A stretch of 32,131 nucleotides of DNA from Mnemiopsis leidyi (lineage: Eukaryota > Ctenophora > Tentaculata > Lobata > Bolinopsidae): positions 39,566 to 71,696 of the forward strand of contig JH154082.1 of NCBI GenBank assembly GCA_000226015.1, read 5' to 3'. The translations under genes and the position numbers were made by a program. The notes beneath the pieces are model-generated. The model searched no databases. It was not told the DNA's origin and saw only the letters and a list, made by a program, of their open reading frames with translations. Each line of letters opens with the position of its first letter. Position 1 is the first letter of the stretch. Positions 1-10,683 of the stretch are shown piece after piece.

Positions 1-187
1 GAGGTAACTATTAGAGGTAACTATTAGAGGTAACTATTAGAGGTAACTATTAGAGGTAACTATTAGAGGTAACTATTAGAGGTAACTATTAGAGGTAACT
101 ATTAGAGGTAATTATTAGAGGTAACTATTAGAGATAATTATTAGAGGTAACTATTAGAGCTGAGGTAACTATTAGAGGTAACTATAA
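1..187. repeat. 13-bp minisatellite
   Basis: About fourteen head-to-tail copies of the 13-mer AGGTAACTATTAG, with a few C-to-T and G-to-A variants and a broken final copy near 155-183. It starts at the window edge, so its full size is unknown. It lies about 220 bp beyond the last PGAP1-like exon (412-651). Confidence 0.97.
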
Positions 188-411
188 AACTCAAACAGAA
201 ATTAAATTGGGGTGGGAGGGGGATGGGAGCGCAACGTCGATTTAATTCCGTCATAGTTTTATGGACAAGCCATTTTTCGAACAGATGTCAATAGCTTTAT
301 AGTGTCCGGTACTGATATAATATAAATTGACCTTGCAACTCCCCCCTGGAACCCCAATACTACTAGCTGCTAACTTCGGCAAGATTTTTTACATTTATCT
401 ACAGCCGGCGG
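188..411. other. non-coding stretch
   Basis: AT-rich DNA with G-rich and C-rich runs near 206-226 and 340-350. I see no gene. It would be PGAP1 intron if the exon at 412-651 is real. Confidence 0.4.
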
Positions 412-651
412 CTATAATATAACTGGCCAGTCACACTTTTGCAGGAGCTGAAGGGCTTCATAAGGCAAACCGCCAGCGGTGATAAAGGTGGTTTTCAACA
501 AACTGCATGGGCTATTTGGGACTACAAGCGAGGCTTTACATTGTGTAGACAACATCACTTCTTCACCAGGGAACTGTAGCTTTATTCTATTGAGAGTGAT
601 CAGAGTATCTCGTAAAGAAATCATTTTGATTGTGGCGTAAATTTCAAGCAC
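412..651 (-). CDS. probable distal PGAP1 exon (exon 10)
   Basis: A minus-strand open stretch preceded by a plausible acceptor (TTTTAG before 651) and reading VLEIYATIKMISL and onward, ending in a stop. The run LITLNRIKLQF, then GEEVML, then a cysteine resembles the stretch of animal PGAP1 that follows its VVLNT motif. It is collinear with the other PGAP1 exons. The phase (0) fits an exon-9 donor at 1384. The 3' boundary is not fixed: several weak GT sites occur before the stop. The similarity is weak, so this could be a chance open frame. Confidence 0.42.
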   Translation of the reverse strand: MLEIYATIKMISLRDTLITLNRIKLQFPGEEVMLSTQCKASLVVPNSPCSLLKTTFITAGGLPYEALQLLQKCDWPVIL

Positions 652-1163
652 CTAAAATGCGAACCATAACCCCTTTGTCAAAATGGAATGCAGACGAGTT
701 ATTTAATCTCTTGACAGCAGTCGGGCCAACAATAATTACATGTATGTAGAGGATCCAGCTTGACTGCTGTTTGAAGTAGCGAAGCCGCCCTATCGAGATC
801 TCTTTAACTCCAGACTGGTAGAGTTAAGCTGCTAAGGCGCAGTAAGCCAAATCTGCGTTTACATCTTTACTATCAAGTTAAATGTAATTTCTTATGACTT
901 AATTGAAGTGTGAAGGTTGGTTTTCTGTGGAAATTTATTGCTCTGAGTTTACTTTAAAAGTTCAACCTCGCTTTTGGTAAACGTAATGGAGATGGGAGGA
1001 GGTAATTTTCGGAAAAGGGGGCAGAGGTCGTATATATCACGTAAAAGCGTTGCTCGATAGACGATATTGATAGGCTTACTTATTTTATTTCTCCTTTCCT
1101 CATCGGAAATCTCTGTCACATGATACGAAAAATTGAGACCCTTCCCCGAAAATACCTTTCTCT
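652..1163. other. non-coding stretch, putative PGAP1 intron
   Basis: Mixed AT-rich sequence with no recognisable gene, mobile element or RNA. By position it would be the intron between the two most distal PGAP1-like exons. Confidence 0.4.
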
Positions 1164-1336
1164 GATAACCACATGATAACATTCTAACCACATGATAACC
1201 ACATGATAACCAAATGATAACCAAATGATAACAACATTCTAACCACATGATAACCACATGATAACATTCTAACCACATGATAACCACATGATAACCACAT
1301 GATAACCACATGATAACCACATGATAACATCCTAAC
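1164..1336. repeat. 11-bp minisatellite with variant units
   Basis: Copies of ATAACCACATG mixed with the variant ATAACATTCTA form higher-order blocks. Because the unit is not a multiple of three and lacks stops on the minus strand, it creates a long spurious frame of repeated H-V-V-I-M-W residues. It ends about 50 bp beyond the donor of the putative PGAP1 exon 9. Confidence 0.95.
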
Positions 1337-1383
1337 CTCTGCGTGGATTTAAGAAGAGAGCAAGAGGTCTGCTTGACGGTAAC

Positions 1384-1496
1384 CTTGGAAACGACCCAGA
1401 AGTCCGTGCTGGAGATACCCGGTAAAGACAACACCTGCTCCGCCCGGTCTGATATCTTGATACTATCCGTCTCGTACGAGGTAAGTTCTTGGGTTC
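1384..1496 (-). CDS. probable PGAP1 exon 9
   Basis: A GC-richer minus-strand stretch bounded by acceptor CTGTCCCAG before 1496 and donor AAG/GTTACC after 1384. It reads TQELTSYETDSIKIS, then AEQVLSLPGISS, then FWVVSK. The hydrophobic pattern around the LP motif and the following VV.K matches the segment of animal PGAP1 containing the RYIQLP motif and the sequence after it, and the exon lies in the right order between the exons at 3408-3679 and 412-651. A second acceptor at 1474 (CGTACGAG) would give phase 0 instead. The phase with exon 8 is unresolved. Its 5' 45 bp and upstream intron are tandemly duplicated (2187-2946). Confidence 0.5.
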
Positions 1497-2186
1497 CTGG
1501 GACAGGTTTAGGTTACTTAACATACGAATTACAGATATACAAGTTACACATTTAACGACGTTTCAATACTATCATGATTATGATGGACGTGGCTTTTACC
1601 TATCAGATTTTGACAAAAGCAAATTTCAAGGCAGCTCTTTTTAATTTCCATGTTGGCATTTCGCTTCGTGACGAGTGAGAACAATCCTGTGACGCGGTTT
1701 TTATATGGGAAATTTGTCAATTCTACAAGTACAAACTCTGCGTAACAAAGTACAGATGATTGAAGAGAGATTGCAAATGGACGTCAGATTTTTTTGGGGG
1801 GAATCAAAAAACATGTGACAGCGAAAACCGATTTACCGATAAGAAGCTAGATAAGATAGTTAAATTTCGAGAAACGCTGGTCGCTGTTAAAAAAAATTTC
1901 CGACGCCTCCCCATGGCTTCTTACGTCTATTGGTCATTCATTTTCAAGAAGAGCTCTCGAATGGGAATGTCCTGTTCTGGCTACAGTGGACTGTGAAGTC
2001 GTAATATTAAGTAGTTACCGTAAGTCAGCAAGATCATTTCGACTGACGTTTGACACTGAATTACATTTTGCGGTTGACTGTTTAAATATCTACATGTTTA
2101 TTGAGTGCGTCTAGACTTTAGTATATCTTGACATAAATGACAGCAAGCACTGAAAAAGAAAAATTATTACATATTGAACAAATTAC
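1452..2186. repeat. tandem segmental duplication, copy A
   Basis: A roughly 735-bp block repeated directly next door at 2187-2946. Matching landmarks include ATCTTGATACTATCCGTCTC, GGGTTCCTGGGACAGG, GATGGACGTGGCTTTTACC, AAGTAGTTACCGTAAGTC and CTTGACATAAATGACAGCAA. The left end falls inside the putative PGAP1 exon 9, so the block carries that exon's first 45 bp, its acceptor and about 690 bp of upstream intron. Confidence 0.95.
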
Positions 2187-2946
2187 ATATCTTGATACTA
2201 TCCGTCTCGCATCAGGTTAGTTCTTGGGTTCCTGGGACAGGTTTAGGTTACTTAACATACGAAGTACAGATATACAAGTTACACATTTAACGACGGTTTT
2301 ATACTATTATGATTATGAATTATGATGGACGTGGCTTTTACCTATCAGATTTTGACAAAAGAAAATCTCAGTGCAGCTCTTTTTAATGTTCAATTTTCAT
2401 TTTGGTATTTGGCTTCGTGACGACGTTATGAGAAGAATCGAGCACTTTCATGTGACGCAGTTTTTATATGGAAAGTAGTTCAATTCTACAGGAACAAACA
2501 CAGCAAAAAAGTACAGTTTACTGAAGAGAGATTGCAAATGATCGTCGAATTTTTTGGGAGGGATCGGATTTTTATCATGTGATAGCGAATAGCGATTGAC
2601 CAATCAGAAGCCTCCCCATGAATTCTGACGTTTACTTTGGACTCTCACAAGGGCCGTCTTGTTCTGGTTACAGTCGAGTCATAATATGAAGTAGTTACCG
2701 TAAGTCACATTATTAAGTAGTTACCGTAAGTCACAATATTAAGTAGTTACCGTAAGTCAGCAAGATCATTTCGACTGCCGGTTGACACTGATTAAACTTT
2801 TGAGATACAAGAATTACATTTTGCGGTTGACTGTTTAAATATCTGCATGTTTAGTATCCAGAGCTTATTGAAAACGCCTTGATTTCAGCATATCTTGACA
2901 TAAATGACAGCAAGCACCGAAATAGAAAAATTATTACATATCGAAT
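2187..2946. repeat. tandem segmental duplication, copy B
   Basis: The second copy of the 735-bp block. It differs by small indels and substitutions, includes a local triplication of AAGTAGTTACCGTAAGTCA near 2685-2760, and has an extra 30-bp segment near 2790. In the minus-strand frame of the putative exon the copy meets a TGA after five codons, so the duplicated exon start is a non-coding decoy. Confidence 0.93.
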
Positions 2947-3407
2947 TGTAGTTTTTATGAGACAGTTAATATAGAAGTACTCTGGGATTCCAATTTGAAG
3001 TTTCCCAGAACGTTCTAAACATTGCTCAAGACCGTTTAACTTTTAGATTATAAGATTAACTTCTATCAGACTTTAATTGCAGTGGGGAGTGCGCTTAATG
3101 CACTCCACGCCATCTTACCCTCTCTTGGACGGGACGGATAGATTCAGCTATAATATGGAAAGTTGGGATGTTGTTCACTACTAGAACATCACTAAACTAA
3201 TTGACAAGCGACCAACTATAGTCAACGGAAATGTACAGCTTTAATAGAACTACAAAAATATCTCTCTATATATCTCTCTATATAAAAAATATCTCTCTAT
3301 ATACAACTCTCTATATCTGTATATCTCTCTACAAAAATATCTCTATATAAGGCAGGTAGTAATGTTAATCGTTAGAACTACACATAGGACTGTAAGTGTA
3401 CAAATGT
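2947..3407. repeat. non-coding stretch with TATCTCTC microsatellite
   Basis: No gene seen. A degenerate (TATCTCTC)n microsatellite with AT-rich interruptions runs from about 3258 to 3345. The rest is AT-rich sequence of putative intron. Confidence 0.8.
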
Positions 3408-3679
3408 TCATTTTTCCTGGTCAAGGAACATCTTCTCAGTTGCCCATGTCACATCAAATTTTAAAATCATATATGATATATCTTTAAAATGATGTAACTG
3501 TAAAGCATTTGTTTTTATAAGTGGGGAAGAAACCTTTCTCAGGTCCTCATTTCGAGCAAGCTCGACTCCCAGAGGTGTGCACTGATTTGTAACGGGTGTG
3601 TTATGTAGTTGGTAGGCCGAAGAATCAACCGAGCTACATGATGTGTACGGAGCAGATATTTGAACGGACACGATTTCCA
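3408..3679 (-). CDS. probable PGAP1 exon 8
   Basis: Minus-strand frame starting after acceptor GACTATCAG (exon base 3679) and open to a TGA at 3408. The stretch with two cysteines, then TPLGVELARNEDL, then NALQLHHFKDISYMILKFD resembles the PGAP1 region where a cysteine and a GV-hydrophobic-L motif lead to an LxLQD-type strand and a short hydrophobic run. The donor is uncertain: GAT/GTGACA at 3453 is the only GT in a suitable place and does not match the phase of the preferred exon-9 acceptor. Either the boundaries differ or the exon is decaying. Confidence 0.5.
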
Positions 3680-3715
3680 CTGATAGTCAATACAGAAAAT
3701 TCATGGAACGGCACC

Positions 3716-3795
3716 GCGCCGAGTCGGATATGATCCGACAACCTCTGCAATCTGTATTGTCTAGATGAGTGTTTTACCAATTAAGCTACCGGCAA
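3716..3795 (-). other. tRNA-like sequence (possible SINE head or tRNA pseudogene)
   Basis: The minus strand shows a good polymerase III A box (TAGCTTAATTGG, 3778-3789) and a weakened B box (GGATCATATCC, 3726-3736). The T-stem GTCGG/CCGAC encloses a 7-nt loop, and the acceptor arms TTGCCGG and TCGGCGC pair in six of seven positions. The anticodon arm is not canonical and the spacing to the T arm is about 8 nt too long, so a working tRNA is unlikely. No clear SINE tail was found. Confidence 0.38.
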
Positions 3796-4647
3796 AAATC
3801 TATAAACCTGCAATAATCCATAAACCGGCAATAATCCATAAACCTGCAACCCATCTGGTGGAAGTCACACTATAGGTGGAAGTCACACTAGTTCCTCTTT
3901 CCGCGTTCAGAACATTTACCTGATTTTTATTTACAAATATCTAAGACTGAGTGACGGGATTGAAGTTGATCATTTACGGCGTGCTCTCTCACAATCTAAC
4001 CTATCATTACCTTCTGAGACATAAGAGAATTGCATTTCAAATGTGTAAACTGTTAAATTGTGGTACATGATTGCTCGATTGCACTGATAGTTACACAACA
4101 TAGAAGCATAAACGCATCTACTGGTTGCTGAAATGAAATGTCAATTCGATACTGACATTTCGCGAGCGTTAGAAGCTTTCCTTCCGCCGATCATGGATGA
4201 TATGCCATCAACTCATCAAATCGCCAAGCAAGCGTGAAATTGATATTGATAAGTTGACAAGTGGCAAATCGGCTTCATCATAAATATTTTTCGTGATACC
4301 AAAGTATATTTTTTAATGAAACTGTTCAGGCAAAAAATCCACAGAAGTTTTTAAGGCAAAATGAAAGATTAGCTGAGCCGTAATCTGAATGTGTAAACTG
4401 TCTCACCTTTTTACCTGGTTTTCCATCTTAACTCTCTATTTTTGTTAGGGACAACAGTGTGACGCACTAACTCTTGTAAAGAACAGTGTAACACTTTTGT
4501 AACTGACCGTGTGACACATAGGTGCAAACAAGTTTTTTACTGAGCTAATATTCGGAATCAATCTTAGTGGAATAGTATCAGACTATTGCGCCCCGGAAAT
4601 GCTAGAACACTAACACTTTTATCAAATAAATCGAAAACAACAGAACT
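3796..4647. other. non-coding stretch, putative PGAP1 intron
   Basis: Short near-repeats occur at 3797-3845 (ATAAACCTGCAA and ATAAACCGGCAA) and 3859-3890 (GGTGGAAGTCACACTA twice). The rest has no recognisable gene. Part may be 5' debris of the Penelope-like element that becomes readable at 4648. Confidence 0.45.
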
Positions 4648-5413
4648 ATGTTGGAGAACGAAGCAAGGTATTTTTGTTCACTAGACGTGGTTACTCTCTT
4701 TCCCAGCATTCCGAAAGAGGAGGCTCTGGTCGCACTGGATCACGCACTTGCTGAAGTTGGGGTTGAAGCGACGCAGAGAAAATTTTGTTAAATTCATCGT
4801 TCAGTTTTCTAACACCAACTCAGTGGTACAGTATCGAGGAGGCTGGTACACTTCTACGAAAGGCATACCAACTCTGGTTCTATTGCTAACATCTTTTATG
4901 GAGCATGTCAAGTGGCTTCTAGAGACAAAACTCCTGAAAGCTCAAGAAGTAACTCGATACAACCAATTACTCTGCAGGAAGAGATATCTACTTCTAGATG
5001 ACATTTTCATGGCATGGAAAGGCACAATCAGACAATTCAACCAGTTCTTTTCATCCTTGAACACCATTGGTTCATTGTTTGGTATTCAGTTTCAAGGTTC
5101 CTACGACAAGAAGATCGAATTTTTAGACATTCTGATTGACATTTCCAGCGGGGTTATCAAAACGAAGTTGTTTGTTCAAACCAACGGACTCGCCAACTTA
5201 TTTGAATCGGAGGAGCTATCAAAACCACTATGTGTTTTAGTCTGTTCCGTACAGTTTAGAAGAGCTGTGGTCATATGTTTGGACCCATCTGACCGTCTAG
5301 AGGCTGTTAATTACATGAACGACAAGTTCGTGAAATGTGGTTGTCGTGAGGAGGAGCTGAACTCAGCTAAAAAGTCGGCTCTCAGTCTATATTATCGATT
5401 CAGGCGATCATAA
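4648..5413 (+). pseudogene. decayed Penelope-like reverse transcriptase fragment
   Basis: Two overlapping frames carry the middle of a reverse transcriptase. The first (4648-4791) includes YFCSLDVVTLFPSIPKEEAL, the first catalytic aspartate motif typical of Penelope-like elements. After a frameshift near 4780 the second frame (4748-5413) continues with VVQYRGGWY, GIPT, LLDDIFMAWKG (a degenerate YxDD motif), IEFLDILIDI and LFVQTN, the usual order of fingers, palm and thumb motifs. The GIPTG region is damaged and no endonuclease or start region was found, so the copy is dead. It lies antisense inside a putative PGAP1 intron. Other RT families with the same SLDVV motif cannot be excluded. Confidence 0.8.
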
Positions 5414-8169
5414 GATCATCCGACGGCGCCGTCAAATATCCACGGCGGTGTCCGCTGTCACATTGACAAAGCAATTCAGCACATTGCGCGCGCTACCCGG
5501 CCCACTAGTTTGGACTTTAGATTCATATCTCTTAGCAAAAGCAATAGCTGTGAAAGTCGGTTATCGCCGCGAGCTAAGTATACCGCAAGTGGACGCTGGT
5601 AATCAACAGAGCAATTATGCAAGCTTCATCGTTGTCGGATTCGTGATGCAAATTGACTAAAAAATACAGCTTGAATTTTTAACACTTTTTGAGTTTTTTG
5701 ACGTTATGCAGGGTTTATTTTGGAATTTTGACTTTATGTTTTATGAGTGATTTCGCTGTATTTTAATTTTCAAAAGAAGATGGAAATGTAGCGCCCGACT
5801 AAGGCCAAGGCTTAAGCATGGCGGGCGTAATTTTTGTTGAAATGTCGGTTGGAAAATTTTACCAAAAATTCCTGCCAAAAAAATTTCGGCTAGAACGATT
5901 CCTAATTAAAGTAAGAATCCTACCGCCATTTTTGCAGTGGTGGTGTGACACCCTAACCCCTGTAACGTCAAATAATCACGATGCAGTTAACTCAACCGTC
6001 AGACGTTTAAAGTCGAGACTTATTAGTCCCAAGCTGCCAGAAACCAGAGAACTAGATACCAGTCGAGTTGGCAGTGATGACTGGTGATCAGTATTTGGTT
6101 TAACGACCTGTTGTTGCTGCCCAGAATCGTGACACGAGAGTTGTATCAACTTATAGCACTTTAAGATTTGGCGTGCTTTCTGGGGCGTGGCGTTGCTTAT
6201 TGTGAGGGAGACAGCGCCAAAATATCAAGATATGCAGAGATAACTACTGTTCGAAATGTTGCCATGCAGTTCAGAGACGGATAACTTTGAGACAGATAAC
6301 TTTAAAAAGTATGCAGTTCAGATAGGTATCAGCGTGATTAGTGTGATGAATGAATTTGTCTAATACATAATAAAGTTTGGTCTAGTTTACCTAAGCTAGC
6401 CAGCGATAAATGGTATCAAGATAATCATCCAACAGAGATGTCTGTCCGCACTCAGTACTTGAAAAAAGTAGTTTAGAATTATTACTTTACCTCCAGTGTG
6501 ATGCTGTGAAGTTATCATTGATCGCGAGGATTTCCGCTCCCTTCCGTGAGCTCCGTTAATGAAAACTTCATATCTTCCACCTTAAATTGTTACTTTATAT
6601 GGTTCGTATTTCCCACCTGAATTTGTTATAAAAAAGTTCATGATCCAAGTATCATGTTACTGTTCACTGTATTACGTTTAACATCAAGATAAAAGGATTT
6701 TAAAAATCATGACGTCGGTTAACAATTCAATTACACCACCTTCAAATAGCTAGTCGCTAGAATTGCTAAGTGTATTATAAAGTAATGATAAGGTCCGTTA
6801 CCTTTACGAAGCGATGTATATACAGCGAAATTATCGGGGAACAGGATTGCCTCCCCACTTACATCCTTACAGTCGTCGCCGACACAGTAGTACAGCCACC
6901 TGAAAAGCAGTGGTGTAATAGAACAATTAGATTGACGTATTTCAAAAATGCCGATACCAATAATTTCACGGCCTTACACTGTGACCGTTAAACCTGTTAT
7001 AGTTAGATGGTTATTTGGCAATGTTTATAATAGTTTCTCCCGGTTGAATTTCCGATCTGTAAAGGACTAACCGGTCTGGTGGAGGATTCTGAACTATAAT
7101 TGCAGTCAGGAAACCGTCTTTGGCTGGTATGACAAACTTTTTCCAGCCCTCTCGGCTTGTCACTGGAGTTGTGTGGTTATTTAATTTAATATTTTAAAGC
7201 AATCGGTAACCACAAATAATTATCATCAAAGTGTAGTCTTATTAAAACATGAAAAACTCCTGAACATTGTTGAGAACATGCTCAGTAACATTCAAATAAC
7301 AAGTCCCCACACTCCATTGAACAGAGACAAAGCATCAAAAAGGCAACTTTATCGTTTGTGAAACAATTTTGTTACTTAAGCAAATATGCGTGATATCACA
7401 TTGGCACATTAATGTGATTTTCGAGTGCCTTTAATATTCAACTGTCGAGTGCCGCTCACTCCAACAATTAAGTGGGTGTATAGAATAAAATTGGGTTTGC
7501 TAGTCAAAAAACCACGTTAAAGAGCATTTTTGAAGAATTAATATTCATGAAAGCCGTAAATTCTGCGAGAATCCATCATAGAATATCTATTTATGAGTGC
7601 ATATTCATAAAATTGGAAATTCAGAAGTATAGCTGTATCCGATTGCCCGAAGCCGGTCTCTAATCCTTAGTTTTCACGGGCCATTTCAGTTGAATACAGA
7701 TCAGATCTTTCTTTAAGCTTTGCGAGTTCTATCATCGATAAATCAACCTATCTCCTGTCAAATTGTCATTTTAGATCTAAAACGCGTATCAATTATCATG
7801 AAGTCTCTTAGATGACCATTTCTTCACATCTATCTTCAACGAATGATGACAGACGTTTTCTATCTTTAATTTTGCCGCCACCTTGATAGTCTTGGTTCAG
7901 GTGAGGATAACAACTCCTTAAATGGACATAAAAACAACTATCAATTTCTGCCGGAGCTGAGGGATTCGTCATGACCAGACTCTTGTGATGAAGTTGGGCA
8001 ACATCCATTTAAATGGAATTAACCTTCTTTAACCACAGATATACAGAAACGGCGAATTGCTGTCATATTTCGGGACACTTTGCAGCAGGTTGATTAAACA
8101 ATTTAACTGATATAACGTTTTAGCAGATGGAAGTAGATAGAGAGCTTTTAAAGGCAGATTATTGGATGA
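5414..8169. other. non-coding stretch, putative PGAP1 intron
   Basis: No recognisable gene. Small open frames at 5448-5660, 5818-6087, 6770-6991 (plus) and 7808-8008 (minus) match no family I know and lack repeat or domain structure. The first 200 bp may be the 3' remains of the reverse-transcriptase element. The rest is AT-rich. Confidence 0.5.
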
Positions 8170-8225
8170 CGATATTGGTGAGAAAGAAAGAGAGAGAGAG
8201 AGAGAGAGAAAAAGAGAGAGGGGGT
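8170..8225. repeat. GA-rich microsatellite
   Basis: A short (GA)n tract with GAAA and AAAA interruptions, ending in a run of G. Confidence 0.95.
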
Positions 8226-9894
8226 ATTGATAGGAGTTTTGGAAGAACTAGAGACGTTAATTTATATTTCTAGACTTCGGGTAACAAGTAGGAAACTTAT
8301 GACAGAATAACTATTAAAATCAAACAACTAACATAAAATTATATTGCTTTCAAGACAAGAAGCCTGAGATCACTGACCGGTTCCCACACTGTTAAGTATT
8401 ACAGACTTTCAAAGTAGATGGTCACGTGACTTCGATGACGGGGGTAGTCACTAGATTTGATTGATCACATGACCACGAATATGATCGAAATTGCCAGTCC
8501 GAGCGAATTTCTTACAATAAATACATTATACCGTTAATGATTTTTACCGCTACTCGGACTGATACCACTTACTTTCTTTTTGGATTTGATTCACTCTCTT
8601 AAAGGGCCAAACAAAAGTAGGTCAAAATCGAAAAAGCGCGTGATCCAGACATTAATAAGCGATTAAAAATGAAAGAAGCGATTTCGAATTTCCCTCACAT
8701 TTTATCCTGAAAATATCCGAAGAAGAAGAATTAGGCAGAACGTTTTCACCGTTACTTTTTGAGGATCTTTAAGTTATAACAAATTTTCGAATAAATTTAG
8801 ACCCAAGGTAGGCGACAAAACACGTAATTAAGAAAACCGTTGTCCCTCAGCTCAAAGCTCTATCGGTTTATTAGAACGTTGGGTTGATACAATCTCGTCA
8901 AGAAAACCAATTATAAATGATCAGACAAAATATTCTACCGACAAATAATGGCCCTGCAAGATTACAAACTATTTGTAATCGTTGTTGGTTGATTGTAAGA
9001 ACTGTAATATGCAATTTGTATACGATTTTCAAAAATCCCGCTTCAATGATCTTCTGAGTTCATTCTGCTATCCTGTGAACATTGAGGATTTCTCTTTTCA
9101 AGATACGGCAAGTGGCACTGTGGCAGCCAGCAGATCGTTTTATCGGGCTTTTGGAAATGGATTTTCGATGATGTTTGGTGTTCCGGTAAATGATAGAATC
9201 ATAATGATCTGCCACTACATTTTAACCAAATGGTTTGAATCTAATTTCCGAACCATAATCTAATTTTTAAACCTCAAACAACCGATTTATTTAAACAGCC
9301 AATAATTTTTAACGAAATGTTTTATGAAATTGAATAAATTGCATAAATTCTATAGTGCGCGTAAAATATACCTACGTTTTCGCGCGGATATTACAGGTAA
9401 TGTTGAACAAGAACTAGCAATACCACCAACTCTCTGCATTAACATAGCAGAGAACTAAGTGCGAGCTTTTCCGCGGCAAGATGCCTGGATTTAAGACCAT
9501 CACAAACTTGCCCTGACAAGCGAGAGTCATTGACCAACCAATAAAATCGAGTAATGCTCTCACGTGTCTTAACAAATTTGCGCGGCCACCCAACAAGTAT
9601 CGTAACTATCGTTTTTAATAAACAGTTTAAATTTAACAAGTATTTCGTTTCGACAGTAGTAGAGCACTCTCTTGAGGAATGTGCCTCAGTTCCTAAGTAA
9701 TCTTAACGACAAAGGCAAATTTGCCTCTTAAATTTGTCAAATTTGCCCCGACATCCCTCACCCCCCCTCCCCCCCTCGATCAACCGATATCTTTACCTGC
9801 CGCTTGAAAGAGCATATCTTTAACATCAACCACATTCTCAGTCTCTCGCTTCTTGCCTGTTCCTGTGTAAGAAAACTATAAAGTATTGGGAAAA
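8226..9894. other. non-coding stretch, putative PGAP1 intron
   Basis: I see no gene. A 9-bp inverted repeat (CAGTCCGAG and CTCGGACTG) spans about 8493-8562, and a C-rich run lies near 9761-9776. The open frames at 8982-9263 (plus) and 9414-9639 (minus) are not recognisable. The 3' flank carries the first copy of the ATATG target duplication (9895-9899). Confidence 0.5.
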
Positions 9895-9899
9895 ATATG

Positions 9900-10011
9900 T
9901 ATTATATTAGATATATATTTGATTATAATTTGTACTAATTTATATATATTCTAATAGGTTCTGATTCCCATGAACTCTGAGTTTTCATACGAGTTACATA
10001 CGATTACAACA
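9900..10011 (+). repeat. left LTR
   Basis: The 112-bp left LTR is AT-rich and ends in GATTACAACA. It differs from the right copy at one T/C position (AATTTATATA against AATTCATATA). Its last base is the A of the gag ATG. Confidence 0.93.
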
Positions 10012-10436
10012 TGGTGTCAGAACATTTCTCAGACAGAAGCTATCACAGAGATATGCTGATAGAGGACTGGATAGATGAACTGGAAAACTATCTATTAGCC
10101 AGACATGGGACAGTTGAGAATGACAGGAAAAAAGCAGCAGTGATCACGTACATTGGCAATGAAGGGAGAGCTGTGATAAGAAATCTTCCAAGGGAAAAGA
10201 AAGACACTTATCCTCATCTTGTAGATGCACTGAAAGAACATTTTCAACCTGGAACAAATGCTATTGTGGAGCGTAACACATTCTTCAATATGTATAGTGA
10301 AGAAGATGAACTGGTTGAAGCGTTCTTAACGAGATTACGGACTCAGGCAGCTAAGTGTGATTTCCGGATTGAATGTAGGCAAGCTGCTAACAATGACACT
10401 CTACTTAGGGTTTATGATTATTTCTCTCTTATTTAA
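10011..10436 (+). CDS. short Gag protein of the TRIM-like element
   Basis: A 141-residue frame whose ATG overlaps the LTR end and whose first codons lie in the primer-binding site. LIEDWIDELENYLLAR, AAVITYIGNEGRAVIRNL, LVDALKEHFQPGTN, RNTFFNMYSEEDELVEAFLTRLRTQAAKCDF is the typical capsid-side pattern of Ty3/Gypsy-type Gag: the W-x2-xLExY start, the F-x3-R-Q/N-x-E-like strand and the helix ending in K-x-C-F. It stops at 10436 after an apparent deletion junction (VYDYFSLI does not continue the family), before any zinc knuckle. This is a truncated Gag that might still assemble or be packaged by a full-length relative. Confidence 0.85.
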   Translation: MVSEHFSDRSYHRDMLIEDWIDELENYLLARHGTVENDRKKAAVITYIGNEGRAVIRNLPREKKDTYPHLVDALKEHFQPGTNAIVERNTFFNMYSEEDELVEAFLTRLRTQAAKCDFRIECRQAANNDTLLRVYDYFSLI

Positions 10437-10670
10437 ACTTGATGCCCAACTTCATTTATTCGAACGATGATTACTACTTTATCAGTGAAAGATAACGTGA
10501 GATTATGAGCCTTTTCTTGACCTCGTGTTAAATAATGTAAAAGTTCGTTTTCACTTGGCGCTGAAGAGAAATTGGTATATGAAGTTGATGCGCGCAGCGC
10601 ACGTGAATAAATTGCTAATGTTTTTGAGTTAACCGTTTTATTAAGGAGGGTGTAGAGGGATATCGGGCTT

Positions 10671-10683
10671 GAAAGAAGGGAGA
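10671..10683 (+). other. polypurine tract
   Basis: GAAAGAAGGGAGA abuts the right LTR, the expected place for plus-strand priming. Confidence 0.75.

Noticed and set aside
1-187. Possible CRISPR array
   Set aside because: The repeats are contiguous with no spacers, and the genome is eukaryotic. The same holds for the other arrays in the window.
949-1434. Long minus-strand open frame of 161 codons
   Set aside because: Most of it reads the 11-bp minisatellite (HVVIMWL repeats). Only its first 40 or so codons overlap a putative PGAP1 exon, which is listed separately.
8982-9263. Plus-strand 93-codon frame
   Set aside because: No family resemblance, no splice or promoter context, AT-rich flanks; kept only as unrecognised.
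9414-9639. Two overlapping minus frames in the PGAP1 intron
   Set aside because: I checked them for the missing PGAP1 segment and found no match; the overlap in two frames suggests chance.
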